Source: Vespula vulgaris (Eukaryota > Arthropoda > Insecta > Hymenoptera > Vespidae). Taken from it: a stretch of DNA of 64,000 nt. Within the stretch, counting starts at the first letter, position 1. Every line of letters begins with the position of its first letter. Below, one piece after another: positions 23,101-35,882 of this stretch. Both the position numbers and the translations under genes were made by a program. The notes under the pieces were generated by a model, which saw nothing but the letters and a program-made list of their open reading frames with translations, ran no database searches and was not told the origin of the DNA. The DNA is taken from contig NC_066588.1 in assembly GCF_905475345.1 (NCBI RefSeq), positions 1,028,501 to 1,092,500 of the forward strand, given 5' to 3'.

Positions 23101-24834
23101 GTTAATTATTCATATAAACGACCGAGTCAACTAATTTAATAAAATAATTCGATGATTTCTGCTTATTTTGTATTTTTCATTTTTTAATATCCACTCACTC
23201 GACTTAATTCAAATTATCCGCCCTCTCGACAAAATTTTATATCGATAGAAACAAAACATAAGGTTACTTATATATGAGTATCTGATTCGTAACGCGTTAA
23301 CATTATAACATCATCGTGTAATCGTAATAGCGTGTGATCGTACATCTTACATAGATCTACGAAGACGCAGAAAAATACGGATTGTAGTACACGAAAGACG
23401 AAGTATAATAATTTTGTGATTTTTTTTCTACTTTTTATTTCTTTTTTTTTTTTTTCTTGAAAATTCTCACCTACTCGTCTTTCTCGCGAGGAAATTCAAA
23501 TTATCCTTCCTATCGACAAAATTTTACGATGAAGAAAGGAAAAAGAAGAAGAAGAAGAACTAGAAAAAAAAAGATACAAGAAATGATTGATTCGTAACGC
23601 GTTAACAATATAATATTTTCTTCGTGTAATTGTGTCGGCGTTAACTCATGCCTGTGTCGGATCGAGTGAACACGCCGAATGAGCGAGACGGAACACGTGT
23701 GAGTCGTGAAACTCATTCATTCGTCTGGTCATCCCTTCTTCTTTTTCTTAACTCCCTCTCTTCATCTTTCTCCTCATCCTTCTCCTCCTCTACCTCCTCC
23801 ACCTCCTCATCATCTTTCAGACTGTTCTCTCTCTCTCTTTCTCTCTCCCTCTTTCTGTCTGTCTTCCTCTCTCTCTCTCTCTTTCACTCTATCTTTCTCT
23901 TTCTTCATCTTTGTTTTCTCCTTTCAGTTAACGATCTCGTATTAACGTTGTGATAAGAGAGACAATAAAAAGATTTTATTTTTATTTACTTATTCAAAAA
24001 AATTTTTTTCTCCCTTTAATTAACGATCTCGTATTAACGTTCTGATAAGAAAGATAGATAATAAAAAATTTTTATTTATCTATTTATTTTTCTTTTTTTT
24101 TAATTTTTTCTTTTCGCCCTTTAATTGACGATCTCGTATTAACGTTTTGATAGAAAGGACAATATTTTTTTTTTTTTTTTTTTTAAATTTAAGACAGTTT
24201 TTCTATTGCTTTTTTCTTTTGGTTTTTTCTGCTTTTTATTTTTTTTTCTTTAAGTTCCTTTTATAACAACATGATTTATATAAGGTGTCACGATTTCATT
24301 CGTCGTCATTGGAATTTTCGCGAATTTACATTAGTGACGTCATTGCCGGAGGAATCATCATCCGTGTACCTCGGAATGACTCACACGAGAACGTTCGCCT
24401 CCTCTTCTCGATTGGATGAGAGACGATGGAACGAGAGTGAAAGAGAGACAGAAAAATGATACTGAACATATTTTTATGCTGGGATTAAAGAAAGAAAAAA
24501 AGAAAGAAAAAAGGAAGAAAGGAATAATAGACAAAATAAAAAGGAAAGGGAAGAAGAAAAAATAATTTAGTACAAACGACTATTCGAAAGTTTTGTTATA
24601 GGAAAAAGTTTGTTCTAGGAAAAAGAAAAAGAAAAGAAAGATCATTGTTTTAATTATCGAGAAGAAAATCTCTGGCATTCGCAGTTTATTAATAAATGTA
24701 ATTTACCGTGTAAAATTATATATGTACGTATGTATTTACAATACATCAGATAAAAAACGATGATGATGAGAAAATAAGATAAACTCGTAAGAGTTGATTT
24801 TCCTTTTCCTTTTTTTTTCCTTTTCTTTTCTTTC

Positions 24835-24872
<38 letters not shown>

Positions 24873-25389
24873 TCTCTCTATTTGCGATAGTAAACTTAGA
24901 CGCAAAGTATAACAAATGCATATTCTATTTTGATCTCGATATTATAGCAACATATCTCGAATGGTTAATCAAAAAGAAATCGCGTTCTCACGCGGTTGCC
25001 TCTTATCTCTGCAATGTACATACATACATACATACATACATACCCCGTTCTCTATATAAATCAAACGTGTGTAGTCTCGCGGTGGTAATTATACTGCGCA
25101 GGCGTGCTAAAGAGAGATGTAATAAAAAAAAAAAAAAAGAAAGAAAGAAAGAGAAAAGAAAAGAAAAAAAAAGAAAAAAAAAATGGCGCAAGATACGAAA
25201 TATCATACATACATACATACATACATACATACATACATACATACATACATACATACATACATACATACATACATACATACATACATACATACATACATAC
25301 ATACATACATACATACATACATACATACATACATACATACATACATACATACATACATACATACATACATACATACATACATACATACA

Positions 25390-25427
<38 letters not shown>

Positions 25428-25544
25428 ATAAAACTTGTGTGTAATGCGTAGCTTCGTGTAAATATAATCCGCTTGAGAAAGAAAGAAACCAAAAAAAAAA
25501 AGAAAGAGAAAGACTGAGTGAGTGAGTGAGTGACTGAATAAGTA

Positions 25545-25575
<31 letters not shown>

Positions 25576-25589
25576 AAGAGGACACAGAT

Positions 25590-25629
<40 letters not shown>

Positions 25630-26550
25630 GAAGAAGCAGGAAACATCGCCGTCTGTACTGTCACGGCGCGCGGTGCGCAGTTTCAACTCGAAGCAATTTA
25701 ACAGCTAGTCGTAAAAAGAAGGGGGTTGTGGGGTGGGGGAGTGCTCGGCGTAGCGTGACTCTTGTCTGCATGGCTATGGCAAACCGACCTTGTCCCACAA
25801 TGCACCGCCAAACCCAACGCATAAAACGTGCTCGCGAGTCTTATCCGTGAACCTCGTACGGGATGCGTTTCTGATAATAATTACTATTAGATACCATAAC
25901 CGTTTTTCTCTTTAATAACGTTACTAGATATTTTTATCATATGTTACATCGATCTTATTATTTATACGTAATACGTAAGACACGATAGAGATGATATTAT
26001 AACGATCGAATAATTTAAATATGATGCTAATAATATGTAAATATTAGGTATAATTTGTAATATCGATTGGATAATCGTCGAGTTATCTTCTTCGTCTTTT
26101 TTTGCTTCTTCTGTTTTCTTTCTTTTTCTTTCCATCTTTCTTCGATTCATGCGAGTTTTCAGAACTGTTGGTTTTTATTTATTTACTTTTTTTTCTTATG
26201 AGATCAATCATTAAATGTGTAGTAACGTTTCGTAATTGGTCCATTGGTATCGTGGGAAGCTATGCCGAAGATCAAAGAACTTTTGCTTTATCTTTCTAAT
26301 CTTACATAGATTAGGATATGAAAATTTACGTATATTTTTCCTTCTCATAGATCACTTTACGTATCTTTGCAGAGGGAGAAAGTAAAATAAAATTTGTTTT
26401 ACGAATTCGAATTACACACAAACATATATATATATATACACACACATATACATCGCTCCACATACACATTCACATCATACTTTCTTCTTAAGAATCAAAA
26501 GAATGCGAACGGTTTCGTTTCTCTAAGGCTTCCGTCCTCACTCGATTGAC

Positions 26551-26596
<46 letters not shown>

Positions 26597-26605
26597 GTTA
26601 TATAC

Positions 26606-26639
<34 letters not shown>

Positions 26640-27283
26640 TAGTTGTACTCATGCTCTCCCCGAAGCCTGTTCTAAACTTAACGCTCTACTGGAATCTAAT
26701 ACCTCTGACCCCAACAACAAATCCATTCCAGGCTTGTACTATGTTACTCCGTGCAACACTGAGGAAGTAGCCTCTTTGGAATTACCAACTTCTTTTTCAT
26801 CGTCATTTTGTACATATTACTTCGCGTGATAAAAACAGTTCAATTGTGGTCAATATCATATACAAGAAAAAGTATATTCAAGAAAAAGTAAACGTGTAAA
26901 TGAAGTAAATTTACAAAAAAGATACAACAGAAAAAAAAATACAACATAATTGTAATTTGATTACAATTTACGTGTCCTTTTCTTTTTACTATAAACTACA
27001 ACAATATTAGTGTAGTTTTGTTACAATTGTTGCATTTAATAAAACTACGATTGTACGTAGTGATATACAACTTGTAGTAACACAACAAATGACAATTTAT
27101 TTGTATTTCTTTTATTTTTTTTAATACTATATAATATAACAATGAAAGTGAAATTACTGCACTATGTAATTTTGTTACGATTGATGCATTCAGTACCGCC
27201 AGTAAAACCATAATTGCACCGGTAGTTTTACTTCAATTCTTATATATATATATTTTTTTTTTTACTACAATTGTCTCGATAAA

Positions 27284-27326
<43 letters not shown>

Positions 27327-27652
27327 TTTAAATCGATCGTTTACAATACTCGCAATATAATAAAATAAAATAATGTAAAAAATGATGACTCGATTTATTG
27401 AGAGAATCAAGTCCTCTCTCTCTCTCTCTCTCTTTCTCTTTCTATTTATCTACCTCTTTGGAATTATCGAAAGACAAGAAGAGGAACGAAAATGCATACC
27501 TAATTATTCGATGCAATTGCGTAACACGTCCATGATTACTGGGTATGGCACAGTGAGAGCTACGGACACCGTATATGGAAAACAGATTCGTGACACAAAT
27601 CTCGATTACGAGCTGCACGACGAACTTACCTTACCCTACCTAACACACATAG

Positions 27653-27695
<43 letters not shown>

Positions 27696-27771
27696 TTCAT
27701 ATAACATACATATATACACGCAACATCATACATACATACATATATGCAGATTGGTTTCTACTATCTATCCA

Positions 27772-27811
<40 letters not shown>

Positions 27812-29962
27812 GTTACTTGGAAAGGTATGCACATACATTTCGATGAAACTCTTAGAAGATCATTACATTTCATCTCATCTCGTCTCATTTAATTTCATTT
27901 TGTTTCATTTCATTTTGTTTCATTTTATTTCACTTCGTCCTACTCGTCATGCAGAATTTCACAATACGACGTTCTCCCTTTATTTTTTCTCCCTTATATT
28001 TCGGTCGGGTCGTTCGAAAAGCGTTACGATTTCTCCAGAGAAAATTATCGACTCGCATTGCGGAGGATGGACTCTCGAGATAAGGAAAACGTCGTTGACC
28101 TCTTGTCATCGTCCTTCTTTCGCTTTAACGTCTACAAATTTTTTTTTTCTTTTTTTCTTTCTCTCTTTTTTTCTTTTCTTTTTTTTTTTTTTTAGTTTTT
28201 TCGTTGTCCATTAAACGAACAATTTTTTCATACTTTGCGTATAAAAATATCTGAGAGGAATTTTTGTTGAAAAACAAAATTTTTCTTTTCCTTCGGGGAA
28301 AAAAATTTGTGCAAATGTTAGAACGTAATACGTAATAATAAATATTTGTGTCGCGTAAGAAATAAATTTTATACGCTTCTCGAAAGTTCCCCTTCCTCGA
28401 GTTTCAAAGTTGCTAAACGATAGACGCTTATTATACGTGACTTTATCTTCTCTCTTACATTGTTCGTCATAGCTCGAAAGCGTGTCCCTGTTATTGTTCT
28501 TCGATCTCTTTTCATATCATAATCCATGTCGCGTGTACAAAGTACGTGTGCGGAATTACGAGAACGTTTAATAATCGCGAAAGATATATCTCGTGACACG
28601 TGATATCTGTCAAAATCAGCTGATCCGGTACGTTCATTAATGAATATGTATGTAGAGACACTCGTGTAGTTTTATTGTTAGTCCAACCCTAATTCAACAA
28701 TTTTTTTCATTATTATTATCATTTCAATACATTGTTTTTTTTTAATAATAATAATGATTATTTATTAATAATAATTAGTATTTTATTATTTAGCGTTGAG
28801 CAATATTTTAATAATAATTATTAATATATCAATTATAAATAATTTCAATTATTATCATTTATTTATTTATTTAACAAATTTTCAATACATAGACACATAC
28901 CAAAAGCAAAGGCAACGACGATGGCGGAAACACCAGAATTAAAACGCATCGCGGAGAATACAAAAATTCAAAGCAACGTAAAGTATCACGCAGAGTTCGA
29001 AAAAGCAAAAGGAAAGTTCACGCAAGTCGCGGATGATCCAGAGACGCTGAGAATCAAGCAGAACAGCAAGATAATTTCAAACGTTGCTTATCATGGTGAA
29101 CTTCAGAAAAAGGCGATTATGGAACAGAAAAGGACCATGACCGGAGAGAATGGGGAACAAATCGGTCAGTTATCAATTCGTCGATATTACATTCTATTTA
29201 ATAAACAAAAATATTTATTAAACAAAAAGGAATTTGACGATATTATCACATATATCATCTTTTGCATTTTCTCTAATTATTACAAACACCTGTGAAAAAT
29301 GTTTGTCGTAAAAATACTTGACAGATACAAATAGAATTTCACACATTAAATAATTTCAACGTGAAACCTTCGACGAACAGAAATATTCTTGACGTCAAAT
29401 ATTAGAAAAAAAAAAAAGAAAAGAAAATGAGAAAACAAAAATGAAATAATTTGAATGTTTAAGAAAAAAAAAAAAAAAAAAAAGAGAAAAAAATTTCACG
29501 ATGAAAGACCAGGACAAATATATAAAATACGTATGCTAATGTGTCCTCGAGTAAATGTTTGCCTAGTTCTGCTTTTTAAACCTTCCCTTACCCCAACCCC
29601 GTCGTGTCACTTTATCCAATTATTTGTCAGCTTTTCGTTGCTTTCTATGCTTTTTAGAGTACGTAGAGTACACGGACGGTACAATCGCACCTGCCTCGAG
29701 CAGTTACCTAAATGCGAATCCACCAGTTGCGAGAACGGCAAACTCGCCTGTACAAAGGACACCAGGTAGGATCGCTGATTACGATCCCCTTAGCGAGGCA
29801 AGGCCGAGTCCTTATTCCGCCAGGCAAGCCGCGACCACGGTCATTTATACCAGTGACAAAGGTCCAGGTAAGTTTCTCTTCCTTGATCCTGCTTTAACGT
29901 ATTACTTACATATATACACTTATACGTATATATATATATATATGTAATATATATATGCAATA

Positions 29963-30002
<40 letters not shown>

Positions 30003-30881
30003 GTATATGTTCTATCTCATTATTCTCCTTTATTTTTTAACGCCTTTGAATATACAAGATACTTTGTTAAATTTAGAGTAGTTGCAAGTATATATGAATT
30101 GTCTGATATTTTTTCTTTCTTTCTTTCTGTTTTTTTATTTATTTATTTTTTCTTGAAATTAAAATTGCGATTCTTATTTACGAATAATAAAAAGAATTGA
30201 TAAATAAATGTATGCATTAAGATTTGTTTATATATATATATATATTAATTTATACATTAAGATTAAATAAATGTTTGTGTGTATATATATATATATATGA
30301 AATTTTTTTTCGACTCAAGTCAAGAAACTCAATCGCAAATTTTAAAAACAGATACTAAATCACAAGTTAATGAAAAATTAATAATTATAAGAAGTATCTT
30401 GTATCGTAAGTTGTTTTGTAAAAATTCATGTTGTACAGTAGTTTCTGAAGAACATTGAAGAGCCTAGATTAAATTACAATCTCATTTGTAATATAACAAT
30501 AACAAAGATCCCTTATGAGAAGTTTGCACTAATTTTTAGTACATATATGGATTCTCGAGGATTTTTATGAAAATTTCAATGAAAAGAAATCTTTTGTTAC
30601 TACTGATATATAGGGAAAAAAAAAAAATAGTCTCATGACTCGGCTTAGTCGTAATTTCAGAAAATGAACATTTCATTAGACATTATCATCATCATCATCA
30701 TCATCATTATTATCATCTCGGTCGTCGTCCTTTGTTACGTTCGCATATACAACATCTGTCCGACGATCCATCCGGAAGTCCTAAGCGCAACAGCACCTTC
30801 GTTATCCAGTTTGAGATTCTTTCTCGTGCTACGTCATCGTTATATTTATTACATTCTTTATAAGCCTCTATTATTTCTCAT

Positions 30882-30945
<64 letters not shown>

Positions 30946-30987
30946 TGTATGTATGTATTTATGTATATGTATGTATGTATATGTATG

Positions 30988-31018
<31 letters not shown>

Positions 31019-31806
31019 TATATACATTGTTCTTTTATTAACAAAGAAATATCATATTGTGTGCAGTGACGAATCCACCTACACGAAAAATTGGCTCCGT
31101 TGCGGATATCGACCCGGTGAACGACTATTACGGATCGCTCACGCCTGCGACGAATAACAATCACGTGATACAGCATCAGCAGCCACCACCACCGCCACCT
31201 ACCAACGTCGGAGTGAGTTATTACTTTTACGCGGCAATTCAAACGCTAATTTCTATATTATCTTATCTCGTAAACGTAATAATGTTTTAAACGCTTATTT
31301 CAAATTGGATAAATGAAATCGTATAATTTTTAAGTCGCACACTTTCATATTACTTCATACACACACACACTTTTTCTTTTTTGTTCGTCAAAAAATTACT
31401 TCGTTTTATATAACGTTTTTCTTTTTTCTTTTTCTTTTTTTTTTAAGAATACAAGTACAGTACAGTCATAATATCGTAATATAATGTATAAGACAATATA
31501 CACTGTATTATATGATATACTCTATATTATATAATACAAGTTATAACTTACTTTATAATCTTTCACCTATAATACAGCATCATTATAAAAAATCGATAAT
31601 CGACAAATCTTACTTTATATCCTCAGAGAGTCTACAGAGCGATGTACGATTACGAGGCACAAGATTTGGACGAAGTAAGCTTCTGTGACGGTGACCTGAT
31701 TGTTAACTGTACAGCTATCGACGAAGGATGGATGACCGGTTTGGTACAACGTACAGGTCGGCACGGTATGCTTCCAGCAAACTATGTCGAGCCAGCGCAG
31801 ATCTAA
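15922..31806 (+). CDS. Lasp: Lasp, LIM and SH3 domain actin-binding protein
   Basis: Six coding exons, 15922-15990, 21052-21146, 28893-29164, 29658-29867, 31067-31212 and 31627-31806, give 323 residues. The LIM domain (5-56) has all zinc ligands: C5, C8, H26, C29, C32, C35, C53 and H56. Two nebulin-type actin-binding repeats follow, starting near [12 protein letters not shown] and [13 protein letters not shown] Ser/Pro/Tyr-rich linker ends in a run of six prolines. The C-terminal SH3 domain occupies about 265-323 ([29 protein letters not shown]). Family members link actin filaments to adhesion and contractile structures. Introns 1 and 2 are about 5.1 and 7.7 kb and full of simple repeats. The linker is longer than in vertebrate LASP1, as in other insects. 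It runs tail to tail with the tropomyosin gene. Confidence 0.96.
16088..16184. repeat. TTCC / TTTC / CT microsatellite
   Basis: Successive TTCC, TTTC, CT and TTTC repeat blocks in Lasp intron 1. Confidence 0.9.
16704..16753. repeat. ATT trinucleotide repeat
   Basis: About sixteen uninterrupted ATT units in Lasp intron 1. Confidence 0.9.
17080..17121. repeat. TA microsatellite
   Basis: About twenty TA units. Confidence 0.9.
21453..21617. mobile_element. Diverged copy of the about 200-bp inverted-repeat family
   Basis: The left end GGTGGAGGAAAGTTTCTAAG and the inverse complement of the right end (GGATGAGCTAAAAGTTCCTA) are similar. The interior carries the family marker TTTTACAATTTGAAAC seen in other copies. 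Confidence 0.5.
23920..24160. repeat. Three-copy tandem repeat, period about 92-105 bp
   Basis: ACGATCTCGTATTAACGTT recurs at about 23930, 24022 and 24127. Each is preceded by CTTTAATTAA or a variant and followed by TGATA then a T-rich spacer. Confidence 0.75.
24335..24342. promoter_or_regulatory. Perfect CRE palindrome TGACGTCA
   Basis: The CREB/ATF consensus octamer occurs in one of the GC-richer islands of Lasp intron 2. Its activity is inferred only from the match. Confidence 0.35.
25205..25418. repeat. Long ATAC tetranucleotide microsatellite
   Basis: About 53 uninterrupted ATAC units. It is open in all frames and so mimics proteins of repeated HTYI or MYVC, which are not genes. Confidence 0.98.
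25550..25625. repeat. GA microsatellite
   Basis: GA dinucleotides with two short interruptions. Confidence 0.9.
26552..26632. repeat. TA and CA microsatellites
   Basis: A TA run, a short unique break and a second TA run merging into CA. Confidence 0.85.
27284..27320. repeat. ATT trinucleotide repeat
   Basis: Twelve ATT units in Lasp intron 2. Confidence 0.9.
29967..29999. repeat. GT microsatellite
   Basis: About sixteen GT units in Lasp intron 4. Confidence 0.9.
30887..31020. repeat. TA / TATG microsatellite
   Basis: A TA run passes into TATG units in Lasp intron 4, just upstream of the exon at 31067. Confidence 0.9.
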
Positions 31807-31969
31807 GGACCATTATATTTCAACGATGGATCTTCTTAGGCTAGCTGCCATCTAAACTTCTCGTTTGTTGTCAACGTGCTTGGATTGAAACGTTCGCGAT
31901 CGATAGAAACGTTAGAGTACACTGGTAGTGTGCGTGCGTGTGTTGAAAGAGAAAAAGAGATGAAAATGT

Positions 31970-32020
<51 letters not shown>

Positions 32021-32335
32021 GATAGAGATTATTCTTTGCTTGCGAGAGAGATCGTTCGTTTTTGTCCAATTTTTTATGTACAATGCTCTCCTTGCCGTGT
32101 TAGAAAAGATAAACATGTCGAACGGGACATCTTCGAGATATGTTATACGTCCTGTTCGAGAAATTGTTTGATTTCTTCTTTTTTTTTTCCTTCTTTATTT
32201 TTTATTATTATTTCTTTTTTCTTTTTTAATATATGAAGAACAAAAAACGAGATAATACTTTTGTCATCGAATTCGATGAGGAAACGCTTCGTTTTAGTTT
32301 TGTTGACGTCGGTCGTTATCGTCCTCGTCGTCGTC

Positions 32336-32367
<32 letters not shown>

Positions 32368-32488
32368 ATTCAGACGCCTTGCTCTTTCTTTTTCCTTACT
32401 ATAATGGGTCCTTGATTTCTTTGTTTCTTTCTTTCTTTCTTTTTTTTTATTACCATACCGTTTTTGCATTTTTAATGTATCAAACGTT

Positions 32489-32536
<48 letters not shown>

Positions 32537-32550
32537 CTGAAATAATAATA

Positions 32551-32590
<40 letters not shown>

Positions 32591-33004
32591 GAGATATAAT
32601 AGCGATATATAGTTACGAGTTGGGGACCAAGCATTTTGTAATGAATTACATGTTTGCGAGCGAACGAAGGAGAATGTTCGAATTTGATTAAAGTTCTTTC
32701 TTTTTCTTTTTTTTCTTTCTTTTTGTATCATTCTTCATTGAAACGATCATTGTACTTTTCTATCTTCGTTCGCTTGTTGACGCTGGCGCAAATGCGACTT
32801 TTTTACACGGTTAAATCTTTTATCTTCCAAAATGTCTTCCTCTTGAACTATTATTCAAGAATGACCAATCAAAAATTCGAAACGTTGCCTTTCTTCGATG
32901 AGATATCACGTTACACACATTCCTTGATTGTGGAAAGATTGTTCTATATATATATATATTTTTTTTTTTTTTAGAAGTGATGAGGTCAGTAGTGCATTTA
33001 TATA

Positions 33005-33312
33005 CGGGGAGTCAAAAGTTTCTTCTAAGTGGGCCAAAAATTTCTTGGTGACATTAAATATCAATTACTTTATTATTATTATTTTTTTTAATTATCTTTT
33101 TTAAGACTTTAAAAAAAGGCTAACTATTTTTTTGAACTTTAGCCTGTTGTTTAGCCTATTGATGTACGAGCCCGGTCAAAGGTCTAATAATTCTGAGAAA
33201 AGAAAGTAAATCGTTTTTTTTTTTCTTTTTTTAAATCACTTAGATATTTTTGGCTCTCTCTCCTTCTCTCTTTTTCCCTATACCTATTTAGGAACTTTTG
33301 GCATTGATCCTG
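33005..33312. mobile_element. Diverged inverted-repeat element
   Basis: Left-end GGGGAGTCAAAAGTTTCTTC and the inverse complement of right-end AGGAACTTTTGGCATTGATCC are related, and TA flanks the outer ends. The interior also has a second, weaker inverted pair. Divergence is high, so the limits are approximate. Confidence 0.4.
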
Positions 33313-33652
33313 TATACGTAAATCGTACAAAATGATTCGAAAAGTGACTCTGTGATTCTTGTGCCTTTGTCGCCGTTGTCGCCGTTTTCTATCGATCTAT
33401 TCTATTTTTCTTTTCTTTTTCTTAATTTTTAATCTTTTAATTTTTGTTCTTGTCTCTTTCTTTTCTTTTTTTTTTCCTCTCTGAAGAAACACGAATGAAA
33501 AGAATTTATTTATTGTACCGCTACGTGCCTTATATATACATATATACACACACACGTAGGATGATTATGAATTTGATCAACTTCGAGAATATTTGATACA
33601 TATAAATATACATATTCATATATATACTATTACATAGAATAATTATTGTCTA

Positions 33653-33655
<3 letters not shown>

Positions 33656-33701
<46 letters not shown>
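33656..33701. repeat. TA microsatellite
   Basis: About 23 TA units. Confidence 0.92.
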
Positions 33702-33706
<5 letters not shown>

Positions 33707-34215
33707 AATATATAAAGAGAGAAAATTTGTCATATGTATTTTATACGATCGAACAAACGTTAAAAAGAGAACAACAAACATGTTAATTATAATTATTATA
33801 GCCTAGCGAAAGAAATGTAATTCGCTTTTAAAACAGGAAAAAGATAATAATCGTTAAAAATGTTATTACTGATTCTTCATTCTTTTTTATTGTTTCTTTT
33901 TAACTAATTATAGTTATTAATCGACCAATTTTTACTTGATAGCTTTTAAGAGTTCCATCGCAACATACTACGGTCCCGCCTGTTGTAAGCTTTGCGTCTC
34001 TTTTGAAATTATTGTAATTCCTATATTTTTCTATTTCGTTTCTTTCTCTTTCTCTCTTTTTTTTTTTTTTTTAATGTTTTATTTCATTTCATTTTATTTT
34101 ATTTTTCTTTTTTTCTTTTTTTAAATACGAATCATCTCGCAATGCAGAATATCTAAGGATACCACTTTATGGGACATCATATATACATATATATATATGT
34201 GTGTGTATGTGTATA

Positions 34216-34433
34216 CAGGGTGGATCAAAAATCTCTAATTGATTTTAAAAATCAATTATTCTTTTTCGAGAATTTTCAGGCTCTCAATTGTATACTTATA
34301 GTTTTACAATCTGAAAACAAAAAAGAAGAGATTAGCGTAAAGCTTAACAAAAATTTCGAAGAGGAATAATCAATTTTCCTCTTTCTTTCTTTTTTTTTTT
34401 TTCAACGTCCTAAGAACTTTTGATCCCATCCTG
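34216..34433. mobile_element. MITE-like element with terminal inverted repeats
   Basis: The left end CAGGGTGGATCAAAAATCTC matches the inverse complement of the right end (CAGGATGGGATCAAAAGTTC). TATA flanks both ends, consistent with a TA-type target duplication. The interior shares GATTTTAAAAATCAAT and TTTTACAATCTGAAAAC with other copies. It is 218 bp and non-coding. Confidence 0.68.
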
Positions 34434-35422
34434 TATACGTTTAATGCGTCCGATCGCATTTTGTAAAGTAAATTTGTTTTGCTATTTTTTCTATCCGTTT
34501 TCTTTTCCTTTTTTTTTTTCTTACTTTTATTTCATATTTTTCATTTTTCTTTTTCTTTCTTCCTCCGTTTTACTTAAAATTTTTTTCCTCGTCTTTAGCG
34601 TCTTGGGAAAGATAAAAAGAAAGAAGAAAGAAAATAAAATAAATAAATTATCGATGCGCTCGTGACGAAAAAGAAAACGTTAATGAATTTCATTAAGTGA
34701 AGCAATAATAATCGGGGTTCCTCAGAGAAAATATATTCATATCAACATTTACCTGAATAGAATGATAGAATGATTTAGGACCGACGTTGTTGTTGTTGTT
34801 GTTGTTGTTGTTGTAGTAGTGCTTTTAAGTTGATCCATCAAGAATAATGGTGATGTTAAAAGAAAGAAAGGAAATTGCAAAAAAAAAAAGAAAAGAAAAA
34901 GGGAAATAAAAGGAGAGGAAAAAATATAATTAAATAAATAACTAAATAAATAAATAAATAAATAATAAAAAATAATTCTGTGCAATCTGTGCAAAGAATT
35001 ATATGATTTTTATCGAATACGTTGTTTTAGAGAACGCACTCGCAACGTCGTCGGTCGACTTCGTGATACGCGAAGAAAGGAATCATATTTCTGAAGATAT
35101 CTATGTTACTAAGCAGTTCTCTGTAATTATAAAGAAAAAGAAAAAAAAAATATTTTGCTGATAAGATTATAATAATAATAATAATAATAATAATTATAAT
35201 TATAATAAATAATAGTAATAATAATAATAATAATAGTAATGATAATGATAATAATGATGATGATGATGAAGATGATAATGATGATATATGATTACGATTC
35301 GAAAAACATACAGAAATATATGTTAGCGTTGTGTTTAGACAGATAATATTATATTATGATATGAGAATCATAAATAATGAATATGTATGTTATGTAACTC
35401 TTTTTTTCTTATTATTTATTTA

Positions 35423-35424
<2 letters not shown>

Positions 35425-35467
<43 letters not shown>
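35425..35467. repeat. TA microsatellite
   Basis: About 21 TA units. Confidence 0.92.
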
Positions 35468-35469
<2 letters not shown>

Positions 35470-35678
35470 CGATCCATTATCCCTATTCCTTTCAAAACAC
35501 TTGTTGAATATTTTTACTCGTAAATATTTGTAATTGTTCGTAATTGTTCATAAGAATACGAAATGATTAAAAAATATGTGCATCTTCATTAATAATAATA
35601 ATAATAATAATAATAGTGATAGCAATAGTTCCGTGTAAGTACAGTCAAATTAAAAAGATGCATACATAGATACATAAA

Positions 35679-35882
35679 CTGGGTCTGAAGTTTTCAAGTG
35701 ATTTTAAAAATGAATAAATTCTTTATGGATTAGTTTTCTTTATCCTTTCTTTTTCCTTAGATTATAAAACTACAAGTTTGGCAAAGTGAAATTGCAAAGC
35801 TAAATGCAAGAACTAGTTAGTTATTAAAAACACAGTAATTGATTTTTAAAATCACTTAAGGGATCTTTGGCACATTGATTGT
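35679..35882. mobile_element. Copy of the about 200-bp inverted-repeat family
   Basis: AAGTGATTTTAAAAAT near the left end is exactly inverted as ATTTTTAAAATCACTT near the right end. Outer parts (GGGTCTGAAG; GATCTTTGGCAC) are diverged forms of the shared ends. Confidence 0.55.

Larger units (their letters stand above)
21147..28892 (+). other. Lasp intron 2
   Basis: A 7.7-kb intron. It holds one diverged inverted-repeat element (21453-21617), a three-copy tandem (23920-24160), a long ATAC tract (25205-25418) and many smaller simple repeats. Three GC-richer, non-repetitive islands stand out at 21725-22015, 24285-24455 and 25635-25870; they might be enhancers or alternative promoters. No coding exon compatible with Lasp was recognised. 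Confidence 0.7.

Noticed and set aside
23648..23953. Ser/Leu/Pro-rich frames
   Set aside because: Polypyrimidine repeat read in several frames.
24794..25686. Long open frames of repeated HTYI, MYVC and SLSL residues on both strands
   Set aside because: They are translations of the ATAC and GA/CT microsatellites.
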